From positions 59,507,274 to 59,571,273 of the forward strand of contig NC_052510.1 in assembly GCF_014356525.2 (NCBI RefSeq): a DNA stretch of 64,000 nucleotides, in the 5' to 3' direction. The notes below the pieces were generated by a model. The model saw only the letters and a list, made by a program, of their open reading frames with translations, was not told the DNA's origin and did no database searches. Made by a program: the position numbers and the translations under genes. This DNA is from Nilaparvata lugens (taxonomy: Eukaryota > Arthropoda > Insecta > Hemiptera > Delphacidae). Positions 23,605 through 33,472 of this stretch are shown in pieces (positions within the stretch are counted from its first letter, which is position 1; the number at the start of each line of letters is the position of its first letter).

Positions 23605-24499
23605 AAAGTACCCCCACTCCTCAACAACACCTTCTACTTCTTTCAAGTTGATAAAGTATCGTCTTGGTCTTCAATTTTTATTTCTCTCAGTAACTTACTT
23701 TACTTCATTCGATTGTAAATGGTAGTGAAGACTGTTTTGAGCTTGATGCCTGTAGTCTGTAATAGTTGTTCTGTGATAAATAATAATTCTCTGTCATCTT
23801 CGAGAAGATAATTATGTGGTGGAGATATTAACATGGCTTAGATAGAAACCTGCAGCTTCAGGCAGAGGGTATTATGAGTTTCAAACCTTGCATTATCATA
23901 AACGTAGAAACTCATTAAATAAATTTTAATTAACGCCTTCATTAACAGCCCTTCTCCTGGCTAATGGAGATACAATTTTCCCCCACCGCTGTGATTCTCT
24001 ACGAGTTTAGAATTTTTTCAAGAATCATCATGTGCTTGAACTGAGTAGAGTGGATGAAGAAGATGAAGATCGTGAACACATATATATTAAGTACATTATT
24101 TTCCGTGTTATTTTTTTTCCCCGAGAATAAAAATGGCTTTATTATTTTCAGTGGCACTTCACAGTACACAGCATTGTACTGTACATGAATTTGTGAGAGC
24201 TTGTCTTTGTTCGGGGAACCAGTTATGAAAATAGATGCAGCTTTGGGAACCTGCTGTGCACACAGGGAACTAATAGCTAGTGGAAATTACTTTGTGCGAA
24301 CTGTTTTATTATCTGTATTCGCTTTTGAGCGTTGAACAACAGCATCGAATGGGGGAAATGATAATCAAGCTGAGAACTTTGAACTTATTGGGCTGATTCT
24401 CTCATCACAATACTGTTATTGCGAAACTTTTCCACTTGATTGTTGAGGGGAATGTAATTTCCAGCAACTGATTGCTACAACTGTACGATTTCTCACAAA

Positions 24500-24740
24500 C
24501 TCTTAAACTTTTTTCCGACTAACAATATTTAATATGCTTTTTCTGACTTCATTTCCCAAATTCATTTGCTAACTGCTTGCTGATTTGAGGACTGAACTAT
24601 ACCCATAATATATTTATTGAATTTTCAAAAACTCTTAAATTTATTCTCCGACTTAATAAATACTCTATTTGCTTTTGCTAACTTCATTTTCCAAATTCAT
24701 TTCCTAACTTCTTGCTGATTTGAGGACCAAAAAATAACTC
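24500..24740. repeat. Two-copy direct repeat
   Basis: CAAACTCTTAAACTTTTTTC and CAAAAACTCTTAAATTTATT start two units, both ending CTTGCTGATTTGAGGAC (24580-24596, 24709-24725). Confidence 0.75.
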
Positions 24741-25298
24741 CATATGTTAACATATATGTAACTTTTACTAGAGATCTATCCAACCGATCAACCTGATATT
24801 TTGAACACTGAATAACATGACCTTTTTACATACTTTAGCACAAGCTTTTCAGTTTTCAACCATTTTTTCACTAAATATGATTTTTTTCTGAATGACTGCT
24901 CGAAAACACAGTATTGAATTACAAGAAGGCATAGAAAATGGGATTTAGAAATTACCTCTCGTTAAAGTGTTCATAATAGTGCTAAGTAGTACTGTACAAA
25001 ATTTTAGACGTCTACCCCAAAGGATTCCTGAGTAAGAGGTACATGTTAGCATTACGGCTTAGGGAGCTATTTTCTGGTCTGCTCCCCTTACCTACAATTT
25101 CTTTACTGTTTTCTCTCAAATTCTCAAATTCATTTGCTGACCCAAATCCGATTCAATTGAAGTCTCTCTAAAATCAGTTTGTGGTGAAATTAGGACGTGT
25201 GGGTCGAAGCAGTAAGGAAGAGGATAGAATGAGAAATGGATAGGATCATTTTTATAGGACCTTGTGTGAATATTTTGAATGAATGAATGATGACAGTC

Positions 25299-25825
25299 TC
25301 AAGGATGCATGGCCATGTTCAAATTTGTGAATGATTGGATGAATGATGACACAATGAAAATTAGATAATTTTCTGCAGTCCTTGCATGACACATGACCCA
25401 ATAATTTGGGATCATTTTGGGGCTAGTGCTACTCTGTTTGTGGGTTGGGTCGGTGCCAATCAGGTCGTCTATCGCCTGATTGGTTGGCTCGTTTCTCCAG
25501 TCCAATGAGATGTCGTCGAGATGGTTGTCAAAGACGACTAAATGTTCAGAGTGCCGCTGAGCCAACAAGGCTGCACTCGCTTCCAGGCACGAGTCGTCCA
25601 CAAACACACTGCACTTTTCCATGGGTTTCCATTTTCCATCACATGAATGCGAAACAATAAGAGGTGATTCTTCCATCAACAGAGTCAATTTTCTATTATC
25701 TATCACTATTAAACAGGCTTGACTGAAAGTTTCAACAATCTTATCAGCTATTCGATTACAAGGTTTATCCGTGCTTACATCTCTAATGTTTTCATTTGCT
25801 ATATGATAGCCAGCTATAAATAGTC
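25299..25825 (-). CDS. EMC8: ER membrane protein complex subunit 8/9 homologue, C-terminal exon (partial)
   Basis: The acceptor CTTTTCCTCAG precedes 25825. The exon enters in phase 1 and encodes 174 residues to a TGA ending at 25299. Landmarks match EMC8/EMC9 as remembered: FIAGYHIANE (human VIAGYYQANE), RIADKIVETFSQACLIVIDN (human RIAEGFSDTALIMVDN), and HLVVFDNHLDDISLDWRN (human TLVDFDNHLDDIRNDWTN). EMC8/9 is an MPN-like cytosolic subunit of the EMC, which inserts tail-anchored and multipass proteins into the ER membrane. About 50 residues follow the usual C-terminus (from around GTDPTHKQ), which is unusual and may be read-through. The N-terminal half (usually containing a YPHCAVNG-like motif) was not found nearby. 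The exon is nested in intron 5 of the C2-RGS gene on the same strand and is flanked on both sides by purine-array sequence. It may be a live gene with distant 5' exons or a partial duplicate; the intact frame favours function. Confidence 0.82.
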
Positions 25826-26890
25826 CTGAGGAAAAGGAAAGTAATGAAGTGAGGGAGGAAAGAATGAGAAGAGGATAGAAAAAAGTAATGAAGAGGAGAA
25901 GGATGGAATGAGAAGAAGATAGAAAAAGGAAAGGAAAGGATAGATGGGAATAGAACGTTTAGGTCACAGCAGTAGGGAAGAGGATAGAATGAGAAATGGA
26001 TAGAAAAAGAAAAGTAATGAAGAAGGGGAGGAAAGAAAGAGAAGAGGATAGAAAAAAGTAATGAAGAGGAGAAAAATAGAATGAGAAGAAGATAGAAAAA
26101 GGAAAGGAAAGGATAGATGGGAATAGAATGTGTAGGTCAAAGCAGTAAGGAAAAAGGTAGAGTTAGGGAAGGATAGAAAAAGAGAAGTAATGAAGAAGGG
26201 GAGGATAGGATTTGAAGAGGATAGAAAAAGAAAAGTAACGAAGAGGAGAAGGATAGAATGAGAAGAAGATAGAAAAAGGAAGGGAAAGGATAGATGGGAA
26301 TAGAACGTGTAGGTCAAAGCAGTAAGGAAAAAGATAGAGTGGGAGAAGGATAGAAAAAGAGAAGTAATGAAGAAGGGGAGGAAAGAATGAGAAGAGGATA
26401 GAAAAATAAAAGTAACGAAGAGAAGAAGGATAGAATGAGAAGAAGATAGAAAAAGGAGAGGAAAGGATAGATGGGAATAGAACGTGTAGGTCAAAGCTGT
26501 AAGGAAAAAGATAGAGTGAGGCAAGGATAGAAAAATAGAAGTAATGAAGAAGAGGAGGATAGAATTTGAAGAGGATAGAAAAAGAAAAGTAACGAAGAGG
26601 AGAAGGATAGAATGAGAATAAGATAGAAAAAGGAAAGGATAGATAGGAATAGAACGTGTAGGTCAAAGCTGTAAGGAAAAAGATAGAGTGAGGCAAGGAT
26701 AGAAAAATAGAAGTAATGAAGAAGGGGAGGAAAGAATGAGAAGAGGATAGAAAAAAGTAATGAAGAGGAGAAGGATGGAATGAGAATAAGATAGAAAAAG
26801 GAGAGGTAAGGATAGATGGGAATAGAGCGTGTAGGTCAAAGCAGTAAGGAAGAAGATAAATTATTGGGGAAAGTATAGATAGGAAAAGGA
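25826..26890. repeat. Purine-rich tandem array, 172-177-bp units, overlapping the EMC8/9 acceptor
   Basis: AGGTCA(A/C)AGC falls at 25961, 26134, 26311, 26488, 26660 and 26833. Each unit is made of GGATAGAATGAGAAGAAGAT-like subrepeats. On the minus strand it is pyrimidine-rich and runs straight into the CTTTTCCTCAG acceptor of the EMC8/9 exon. A matching fragment lies beyond the exon's stop (25194-25245), so array sequence flanks the exon on both sides. ORFs here (to 246 codons) are low-complexity artefacts. Confidence 0.9.
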
Positions 26891-27190
26891 TTTGTGCAGT
26901 CATTCCGACGCTGTGCGGCTGTCGAACCTAGGAGAGATTGTGCAAGATAATCAAAATTTGTTGTCTAGTCCACCGCTGTTGGCTTCACCCCTCTTTTCCC
27001 TCGGATCTGCTGACAGAAAGGGGTAACAGATCCCCTCCCAGCACCCCCAACTCCCCGACAACCCGGTCGATACGTGCATTGCGTCACCGTGACGTCACGT
27101 CATCACGTGACCCATCCAGCATCTTCCCTCAGGAGCCCCAACTGATGTACACAACATGCATTAAACACTATGCCCTGTTATTCGACTAAG
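26890..27190. promoter_or_regulatory. GC-richer segment with CRE and E-box, between two opposed low-complexity arrays
   Basis: It holds a perfect CRE, TGACGTCA, at 27090-27097, with a further CGTCA beside it, and a CACGTG E-box at 27104-27109. It separates the minus-strand pyrimidine array upstream of the EMC8/9 exon from the plus-strand CT array that ends at a candidate acceptor at 28341. The layout suggests a promoter, perhaps bidirectional. No EMC8/9 N-terminal coding was found in it in any minus frame. Confidence 0.4.
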
Positions 27191-27239
27191 CTAAAGAAGG
27201 GAAGGATGTTAAGCGCTTGATGAGTGGTGTGAAAGAGAG

Positions 27240-28340
27240 AGACAGAGTGAGAGAGAGGGCTTCTCTCGAATAAACTATTTCTCTCTTTGGATCTCACACT
27301 CTCAGTCTCTTTCCACTATCTCTCACTCACTCTCTCTCTTGCGATCTTTCTTTCACACTCATTCTCTCTTTCTCTGGATCACACACTCTCAATCTCCCTC
27401 TCTTACACACTCTCTCTCTCTCTTTCTCACGGTCGTGTGTTGATGGGAAGGATATTATTTTATATCCTTCTTAAAGAATCGACAATTATTTGTTGAAACA
27501 CCGCCGACTTATGAATTTACATTACAATTTTATATTATCGTTATTCTAATTGCATTTGATATTTATTCTCATTGATTAATTATCTACACCTTCTTAAATT
27601 CGTTGAATAATTAGCATTACCGTCATTTAATGTAAATTAGTGTATAAGCCAGTAAATATTGTAGCATAAAGAAATCTTATCTCTCTCTCAATCCCACGCT
27701 ATTTTTCTCTCTCTCGATTTCCATCATGCGCTCACTTTCTCTCTCGATTTCCATCACACACTCTCACTCACTCTCTCTCTTTCTATTTCGTTTTCTCTCT
27801 CACTCTCTCATTCAATCGCACGCTATTTTTCTCTCTCGATTTCCATTTCGCACTCTCTTTATCTCCCTAGTTCAATTTTACACTCTCACTCGATCTTTCT
27901 CTCTCAATCACATGCTATCTTTCTCTCTCGATTTCAATCTCACACTCTCACTCGATCTTTCTCTCTCACTCTCTCTCAATCGCCTGCTATCTTTCTCTCT
28001 CAATTTCCATCTCACACCGTCACTCGATCATTCTCTCTCAATCGCATGCTATCTTTCTCTCGATTTCTATTTCCCGATATCTTTCTCTCTCCATTCTCAT
28101 CTCACACTCTCACTCGATCTTTCTCTCACACTCTCTCTCAACCGCATGCTTATTTTCTTTCTCGATTTCCATCTCACGCTCTCTTTCCACCTGTATTCCC
28201 ATCTCACACTCTCACTCGATCTTTCTCTCTCACTCTCTCTCAATCGCATGCTATCTTTCTTTCTCGATTTCCATCTCGCGCTCTCTTTCTCTCTCTTTTT
28301 CCATCTCGCGCTCTCTTTCTCTCTCGATTTCAATCTCACA
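27240..28340. repeat. CT-rich tandem array on the plus strand
   Basis: Repeats of CTCGATTTCCATCTCACACTC and CAATCGCATGCTATCTTTCT, in units of roughly 60-75 bp, with a unique A+T-rich gap at 27440-27680. It ends in the acceptor-like ATCTCACAG at 28341. The Ser/Leu-rich frame at 27726-28376 is an artefact. Confidence 0.9.
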
Positions 28341-28341
28341 G

Positions 28342-28417
28342 GTTTTCCTCCTCCCGAGCAGAATTTGCAAACTTGAAGCCTACTGGAAAATTTATAGGCA
28401 TCGGCTTCTGGAGAGAG
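28342..28417 (+). other. Candidate 76-nt internal exon, strand uncertain
   Basis: On the plus strand, ATCTCACAG precedes 28342 after a 1.1 kb CT-rich array, and the donor GAGAG|GTAAGC follows 28417. Two of three frames are open (one reads NLKPTGKFIGIGFWRE). On the minus strand the same segment has the acceptor CCTCTCTCCAG and a weak GTGAGA donor, so either strand is possible. No family is recognised. Confidence 0.3.
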
Positions 28418-28453
28418 GTAAGCAGTTGCTCTACAGGTGTGATGTAATGACTA

Positions 28454-29215
28454 GTGACGAATGTTAGAAATTGGGAAAGGGTTTCTGAAAGTTTCTTCTT
28501 GTAGTTCATGAAATATTAAGGGAATATTTGAGGGTAGTTGAGTGAATTGATGATAGGATCCTATTATAGAACGAGTTTGATGAAGAAAGTAGATAATGTA
28601 ATGGCAGATGGATGACTGGTCACTGCAAGATATTAAAGAGTTTAGTGAATTGAATGTAAATATCAAGAATTCGAAGAAAAATTGGGGTCAATGTCGTAGA
28701 TTTCAAAGGATGAAGAGAAAGTGAGTTTTTCAAGATTCAAGAGCGGACATAACGTCTGAGTACTCTCAAAAAATGCTTTAATAAAAGGTTATTATTGAAT
28801 GAAAAAGACTAAGGAATTGTCAAAAAACCACAGATTTATTGATACTTGAAAAGACCGGTTTCGGTTATTACACCATTGTCAATCTCTGATAAACTAAAAC
28901 TAAATACAAGAGCAGCGGAATTTATACTAGTAGGCGAGTACTGCTATTGGTCAAGGGCATGAACGCCTGCCATTGGCCCAGCTAGACAGTCTCCTCTGGA
29001 AAAAGGTTCCTGAAAGTTTCTTCTTGTAGTTCATGAAATATTAAGGGACTATTTGAGGGTAGTTGAGTGAATTGATGACAGGATCCTATTATAGATCGAG
29101 TTTGATATAGAAAATAGATAATTTGGTGGCAGATGGATGACTGGTCACTGCAAGATATTAAAGAGTTTGGTGAATTAATGTAGATATCAAGAATTTGAAG
29201 AAAAATTGAGGTCAA
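28454..29215. repeat. Direct duplication split by a mobile element
   Basis: TGAAAGTTTCTTCTTGTAGT and the following 200 bp occur at 28488 and again at 29011, diverged. The ACCGAAACCGG element (28792-28995) lies between them. The matching minus-strand frames merely mirror the duplication. Confidence 0.8.
28792..28995 (-). mobile_element. ACCGAAACCGGTC repeat family, copy
   Basis: The reverse of the 18395 copy, including GACCGGTTTCGGTTATTACA and the CTGCTATTGGTCAAGGGCAT segment. It interrupts a direct duplication (28454-28680 and 28991-29215). Confidence 0.55.
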
Positions 29216-29837
29216 GGACAAGATTTTAAATATTCAAGAGCGGACATAACGTCTGTGTCATAACTCAAGAGCGGACATAACGTCTCATAACTCTCGGAGA
29301 ATGAATAAATTGTTATTACATCGAATAGTGAATATTGAATGAATAGTGGATGATAAATGTAATGTAAAATAGTGAATGCTATTGTTATTTTCAAGGTACG
29401 AACGTGATAGAATCTTTGCAATTTTGATTGTCAGTCTGGTGACATTATACCATTTGAGTGCTTTTGAAGAATCCTTGAATATTATCGTTGGCTATCATGT
29501 CGAGTATTGGATGAAGAATATTGTTTCGAATAGTGAATGCTTATGTCGCCTCCAAAATAAGTACTTTGTAGAACTTGCGATTTCGTTTCTCAGTCTGGAG
29601 GAATTTGTGTGGAATCATCTGATTGCCACCTGTGATGTTTTCAACTGGCATAGTTTGTTTATCACTTGTCAGCCAGTTCGGCTTGTTTGACAAGCGCCAA
29701 CTCCGGTTGCGATGCGAGAATAGTTTGAACATTTGGCTAAATTAATCTAAACAATTCCGATGATTCGCCACAAATTCAATAGCTACTTGTTCCAAATAAT
29801 TTAGAATGATAAAAAATGGTAATAGCAATTATCTTAC

Positions 29838-29899
29838 CTTCACATAAGCATTGCAGGGCTCGTTCCTTGGTGAGCGATAAAGGTTGCGAGCACGAACAA
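29838..29899 (-). CDS. C2-RGS gene, exon 5 (C2 domain, ARNL...PCNAYVK)
   Basis: This 62-nt exon has the acceptor GCTCTTGCAG before 29899 and the donor GAAG|GTAAGA after 29838. Joined to exon 4 it reads HIVRARNLYRSPRNEPCNAY then VK, matching the C2 pattern I-x-x-A-R-N-L ... C/D-x-Y-V-K. An Asn stands where calcium-binding C2 domains usually have Asp (DPYVK), so calcium coordination may be weak or absent, as in RGS-type C2 domains. It ends in phase 0. The following intron holds the EMC8/9 exon and two low-complexity arrays. Confidence 0.88.
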
Positions 29900-30221
29900 C
29901 TGCAAGAGCAGAACAATTCATATTAAAATCACAAAAGAAGCGTCCTAAACCATGAATGATCTCATATTATTAGAGAATTGAATTCGATTCTCAAATATCC
30001 AATATTATTAATATAGAATATTATTTGGATACTATGTATAGATTGTAAGTAATCTCTATCTCAGAATAATCTTCTAGACTGATGTTTATGATTAGGCCTA
30101 TCACTTATGTTTTTATTTTTGCGGATAATAGATTGTTGCTTCAATTCCTTATTTCTTATAGGTATTTAAATACATTCTTTGTTAAAATCTTTCAAATTTT
30201 ATATCTAAAAACTATACTTAC

Positions 30222-30272
30222 TGTGAATTGTCATCATGTTGTTGTTGCAGTAGACTGATAATTCCAGTTCAC
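30222..30272 (-). CDS. C2-RGS gene, exon 4 (first strand of the C2 domain)
   Basis: This 51-nt exon has the acceptor CATTTTCAG before 30272 and the donor CACA|GTAAGT at its end. With a G carried over from exon 3 it reads GELELSVYCNNNMMTIHI, the usual opening of a C2 beta sandwich (G-x-L-x-L-x-V, then a second hydrophobic strand). It enters and leaves in phase 1. It is too short to find by ORF length; the evidence is the splice sites plus continuity with exons 3 and 5. Confidence 0.85.
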
Positions 30273-31108
30273 CTGAAAATGATAATGCAATGCTTTTATT
30301 ATTACGGTTAACCAAAGTTCCCATTAAAAAATAATTAATGTTATAGATATGATAATTATTCTGCAATCAAAATCTAGGACAATAATTTTACTTCAGCTTC
30401 GCCTCAATATATTTGGCCGTAATTTATGTAGGAAGGTAGAGTTTCAATGTAGGCTACATGAACGTATTTTATTCGAAGATAATGTTTCTGAATTATTCAT
30501 CTCACTAGCACATTATTTGCCTTCTTCCAGTGATAACAGCTCCATTAAATTAAATATTAAGTCGATTTGAAAATTCATATACTACTTCCATTCGAACTTA
30601 CACGTTCAATCAAAATACCAAGACAATAATTGAATGAAAACGACTCGATGTTGTAAAAACCACTGGTTTATTGAAACTATTTGCGATATTAGCTTCGTTT
30701 ATAACACGATTATCAATCTCTAGTAGACTGGAAGCTTAAACATTGAGCAGCAAAATATATAGTGTACGAGAAGCCCTACGATTGGCCATTAGCTGTCGAC
30801 CAATAGAGGCTGAGCTCTACTGCCATTGGCCGAGACAACGCTCGCCCAAGTATTCCAAATATGGTCATGAGAGCCATTAGACAACAACCAATACTTGAAT
30901 GGCATTGTATTTGTATGGCTAGTCCGTGAACAAATAAAATAATTATTTATTTATTTATTCACTTGAATGACATGACAAGAGTATCATTGAAAGTATATTT
31001 ATTCATTGATACATTTCACCACAATAGTGGAATGAAAAAACCAAAATAACTTAAACCAAAATATCTTCTGTTTTCAAATTTAGAAGATTAGCAATTAGAA
31101 CATTGCTA

Positions 31109-31326
31109 TAGTGAGGTCCACGTTATAATGGCAGTGGATAAAGATAGAAGAATAGCGATGCCGATTCTCTTCATTAATTAATTATTATATTTCTACACTA
31201 TCAAAAACATAATTGGCATCGTTTTGGACCTAGAAAAGGATAGTACCACCGGCTTTGTCGAATGATAGACAAGGTTAGCAAAACCAAAGTTGATCAAATA
31301 CTGTCATTATAACGTGGACCTCACTA
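31109..31326. mobile_element. TA-flanked MITE (TAGTGAGGTCCACG), 218 bp
   Basis: The inverted termini TAGTGAGGTCCACGTTATAA and its complement lie between TA dinucleotides (31107-31108, 31327-31328), as for Tc1/mariner targets. It has no transposase and lies in intron 3 of the C2-RGS gene. Confidence 0.75.
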
Positions 31327-31504
31327 TAATATTTGGGAGTATTCTCAACACTTCTGTAACAAAACGTAATTGCCTCTTAACAATTTTAACATAATCAGTC
31401 ACAATAATTGATCAATCAATCTTAAAACAAACCATAATTTGAAATCATAAGAAATCTAAGAAACCAAGAAATCTTAACCTTATTCTTTTTGAAACTTTTA
31501 TTTG

Positions 31505-31617
31505 TAAAAATTTGGGAGAAGACAGTTTTGGGCTATGCCTGTTGTCTTCTTCCAATCATATTATATTTATTATAATTATGATCTGTAATGCCAATGGAAT
31601 AAATAAATGAATAAATA
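31505..31617 (+). mobile_element. LINE-tail-like repeat
   Basis: The hairpin TTTGGGAGAAGAC...GTCTTCTTCCAA is followed by a tail of AATAAATAAATGAATAAATA, as at 8046 (reverse) and 32527. Confidence 0.5.
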
Positions 31618-31684
31618 ATATTAATTATTGCATAGCCTACATGATTAAGAATATCTATGATTATTCTACTAAATATCCCAGCTA

Positions 31685-32052
31685 TAGTGAGGTCCACGTT
31701 ATAATGGCAGTGGAGAAAGATAAGAGAACAACGTTGCCGAACCTCTGTCTTGTCAATGCCTTCTATGGAGGGTAACTGATACCGGTTTATTGATGTAATA
31801 TTAACTGTTCATTCTCGTTTAAAATAATTAATTATATTTTATCAATCAAGAAATTATATTCTTCAATGATTTCATAATAATTTTCCATGATTAAGATGAA
31901 ATATTTTGTTAATTGGATGATTAATTCTACATTGTTGAAAGGCAATCTGGCAACAGAGCAAAGCAAGAAAGAGATACGCTTTGTTGAATGATAGATAGGG
32001 ATTGCAATACCATTGCCAATCAAACACTGTCATTATTACGTGGACCTCACTA
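31685..32052. mobile_element. TA-flanked MITE (TAGTGAGGTCCACG), 368 bp
   Basis: The same termini and TA flanks (31683-31684, 32053-32054) as the copy at 31109, but with a longer interior. Confidence 0.72.
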
Positions 32053-32526
32053 TAAATCAATCCATTCCATGAAGTTTATATCGGCAAAAACACATGCATT
32101 TCTCAGTGGACCTCACCTTTCTCTTGCAATTTCTTCCTTGATGAAGTGGATCTTGGTTTATGGAGAGAAGTGTTGTGACGCGGGGAAGCAAATCTCAAAC
32201 ATCTTCTCGATCTGGACCTCCTCTCCACCATTGCCAACGGACTTTGACCGACATCAGAAGATGCTGCTCAGTAAAATGAAGCAGAATTACTAAAAATCAC
32301 TCATATTTATTTAAATTATGAGTATTATCTTAGGTTAGGAATTATTGTGTGTTTCAATCAATGTATTGCAGCTTTAGTGATAGGTGACAACTGAAAGTTT
32401 GTTGCAGTGCACACCAAAGCATGCTGATAGAGTCGCCTCAATGATGCAAAAATCTCTATTTGTATTGCATGATAATAGTAAGCGATTTTTGGTGGTTTCA
32501 AACAATAAGGACATTTTATTAATTTA

Positions 32527-32637
32527 TCAAAATTTGGGAATGGAATAGATTTGGGCTATGCCTGTTGTCCCTTCTTCCTAATCATATTTATATGATTTGT
32601 GATTCTGTCCACGAATAAATAAATAAATAAATAAAAT
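32527..32637 (+). mobile_element. LINE-tail-like repeat
   Basis: A diverged copy of the 31505 unit, ending in (AATA)n at 32615-32637. Confidence 0.5.
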
Positions 32638-32947
32638 AACGTTACATAACCCTCTAAAGATGGGTCACCAACCACTAAAGCTGCCATATCTCAGTCAATA
32701 TTGGTCCAATCTTAAAAAAATTAGTTTCTAATCAATAGGAACATAAATTTACTAAAAAAAAGTTATTCTTGTAATTTTTTTGTATAACCAACGGTTTCTG
32801 AGTTATTTAAGAAACAAAATTTAAAATGGCCGCTATTTTGTTCTATGAATTTAAAAAATTATCATAATTTTTTTCTAGCTTTGTCTAGTTGTCATGAATG
32901 ATTGTGCAAACTCTGTTGTATATCCATACTTTTTCACTGTTAAAATT

Positions 32948-33030
32948 AAACTTGAATTTTAAAAAACACTTTTGAAGTGAAAATAGTAAGTGTATTTTCA
33001 CTTCAAAAGTGTTTTTTAAAATTCAAGTTT
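32948..33030. repeat. Inverted repeat with 38-bp arms and 7-nt loop
   Basis: The arms 32948-32985 and 32993-33030 (AAACTTGAATTTTAAAAAAC... and its complement) are fully complementary. The long arms and tiny loop make a strong hairpin in intron 3 of the C2-RGS gene. Confidence 0.93.
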
Positions 33031-33472
33031 GATTGTGCAAAGTTTCAATTCCCTATGTTTAACCATTATTCAGAAAAAATAATAAGTGAAAAAAGCAAAA
33101 TGGCCGCTGTGTGAGTAACTGAAGACTTCCGGACAATTTAAATATGATATTTAGATATGGTTTTTATCCAGGAACAATGCCCTAGATGTGGGGAGTTCGT
33201 AAACACCTTGTATATGTCTAAAATATATCCTCTGCTGTTTGTGAATGGCACCGTACCTTTTCGTGCAATATATGGACTACATTTCAAATTCAATCATATA
33301 TTCATATTTATGATCCTAGTTATGGGTTATACTATATATTCCTACTACATATCCTATACTGATTGTGGATGATAAAAATATATCCCTGAGATATATTTTG
33401 TACATTTAAAATTAAATTATGGCAATGGTTTTCATCTATGATTTGAATCTAGTTTGAAAAGCAAAAACTCAC

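Noticed and set aside
26163..26903. 246-codon Ser/Phe/Leu-rich ORF, membrane-like
   Set aside because: Translation of the purine/pyrimidine tandem array; composition and periodicity explain the absence of stops.
27726..28376. 216-codon Ser/Leu-rich ORF
   Set aside because: Translation of the CT-rich tandem array.
33432..33472. Continuation of the 1.5 kb frame past SSLG to a stop at 33432
   Set aside because: A strong GTGAGT donor at 33472 joins in phase to the C2 exon, so the extra codons are intronic.
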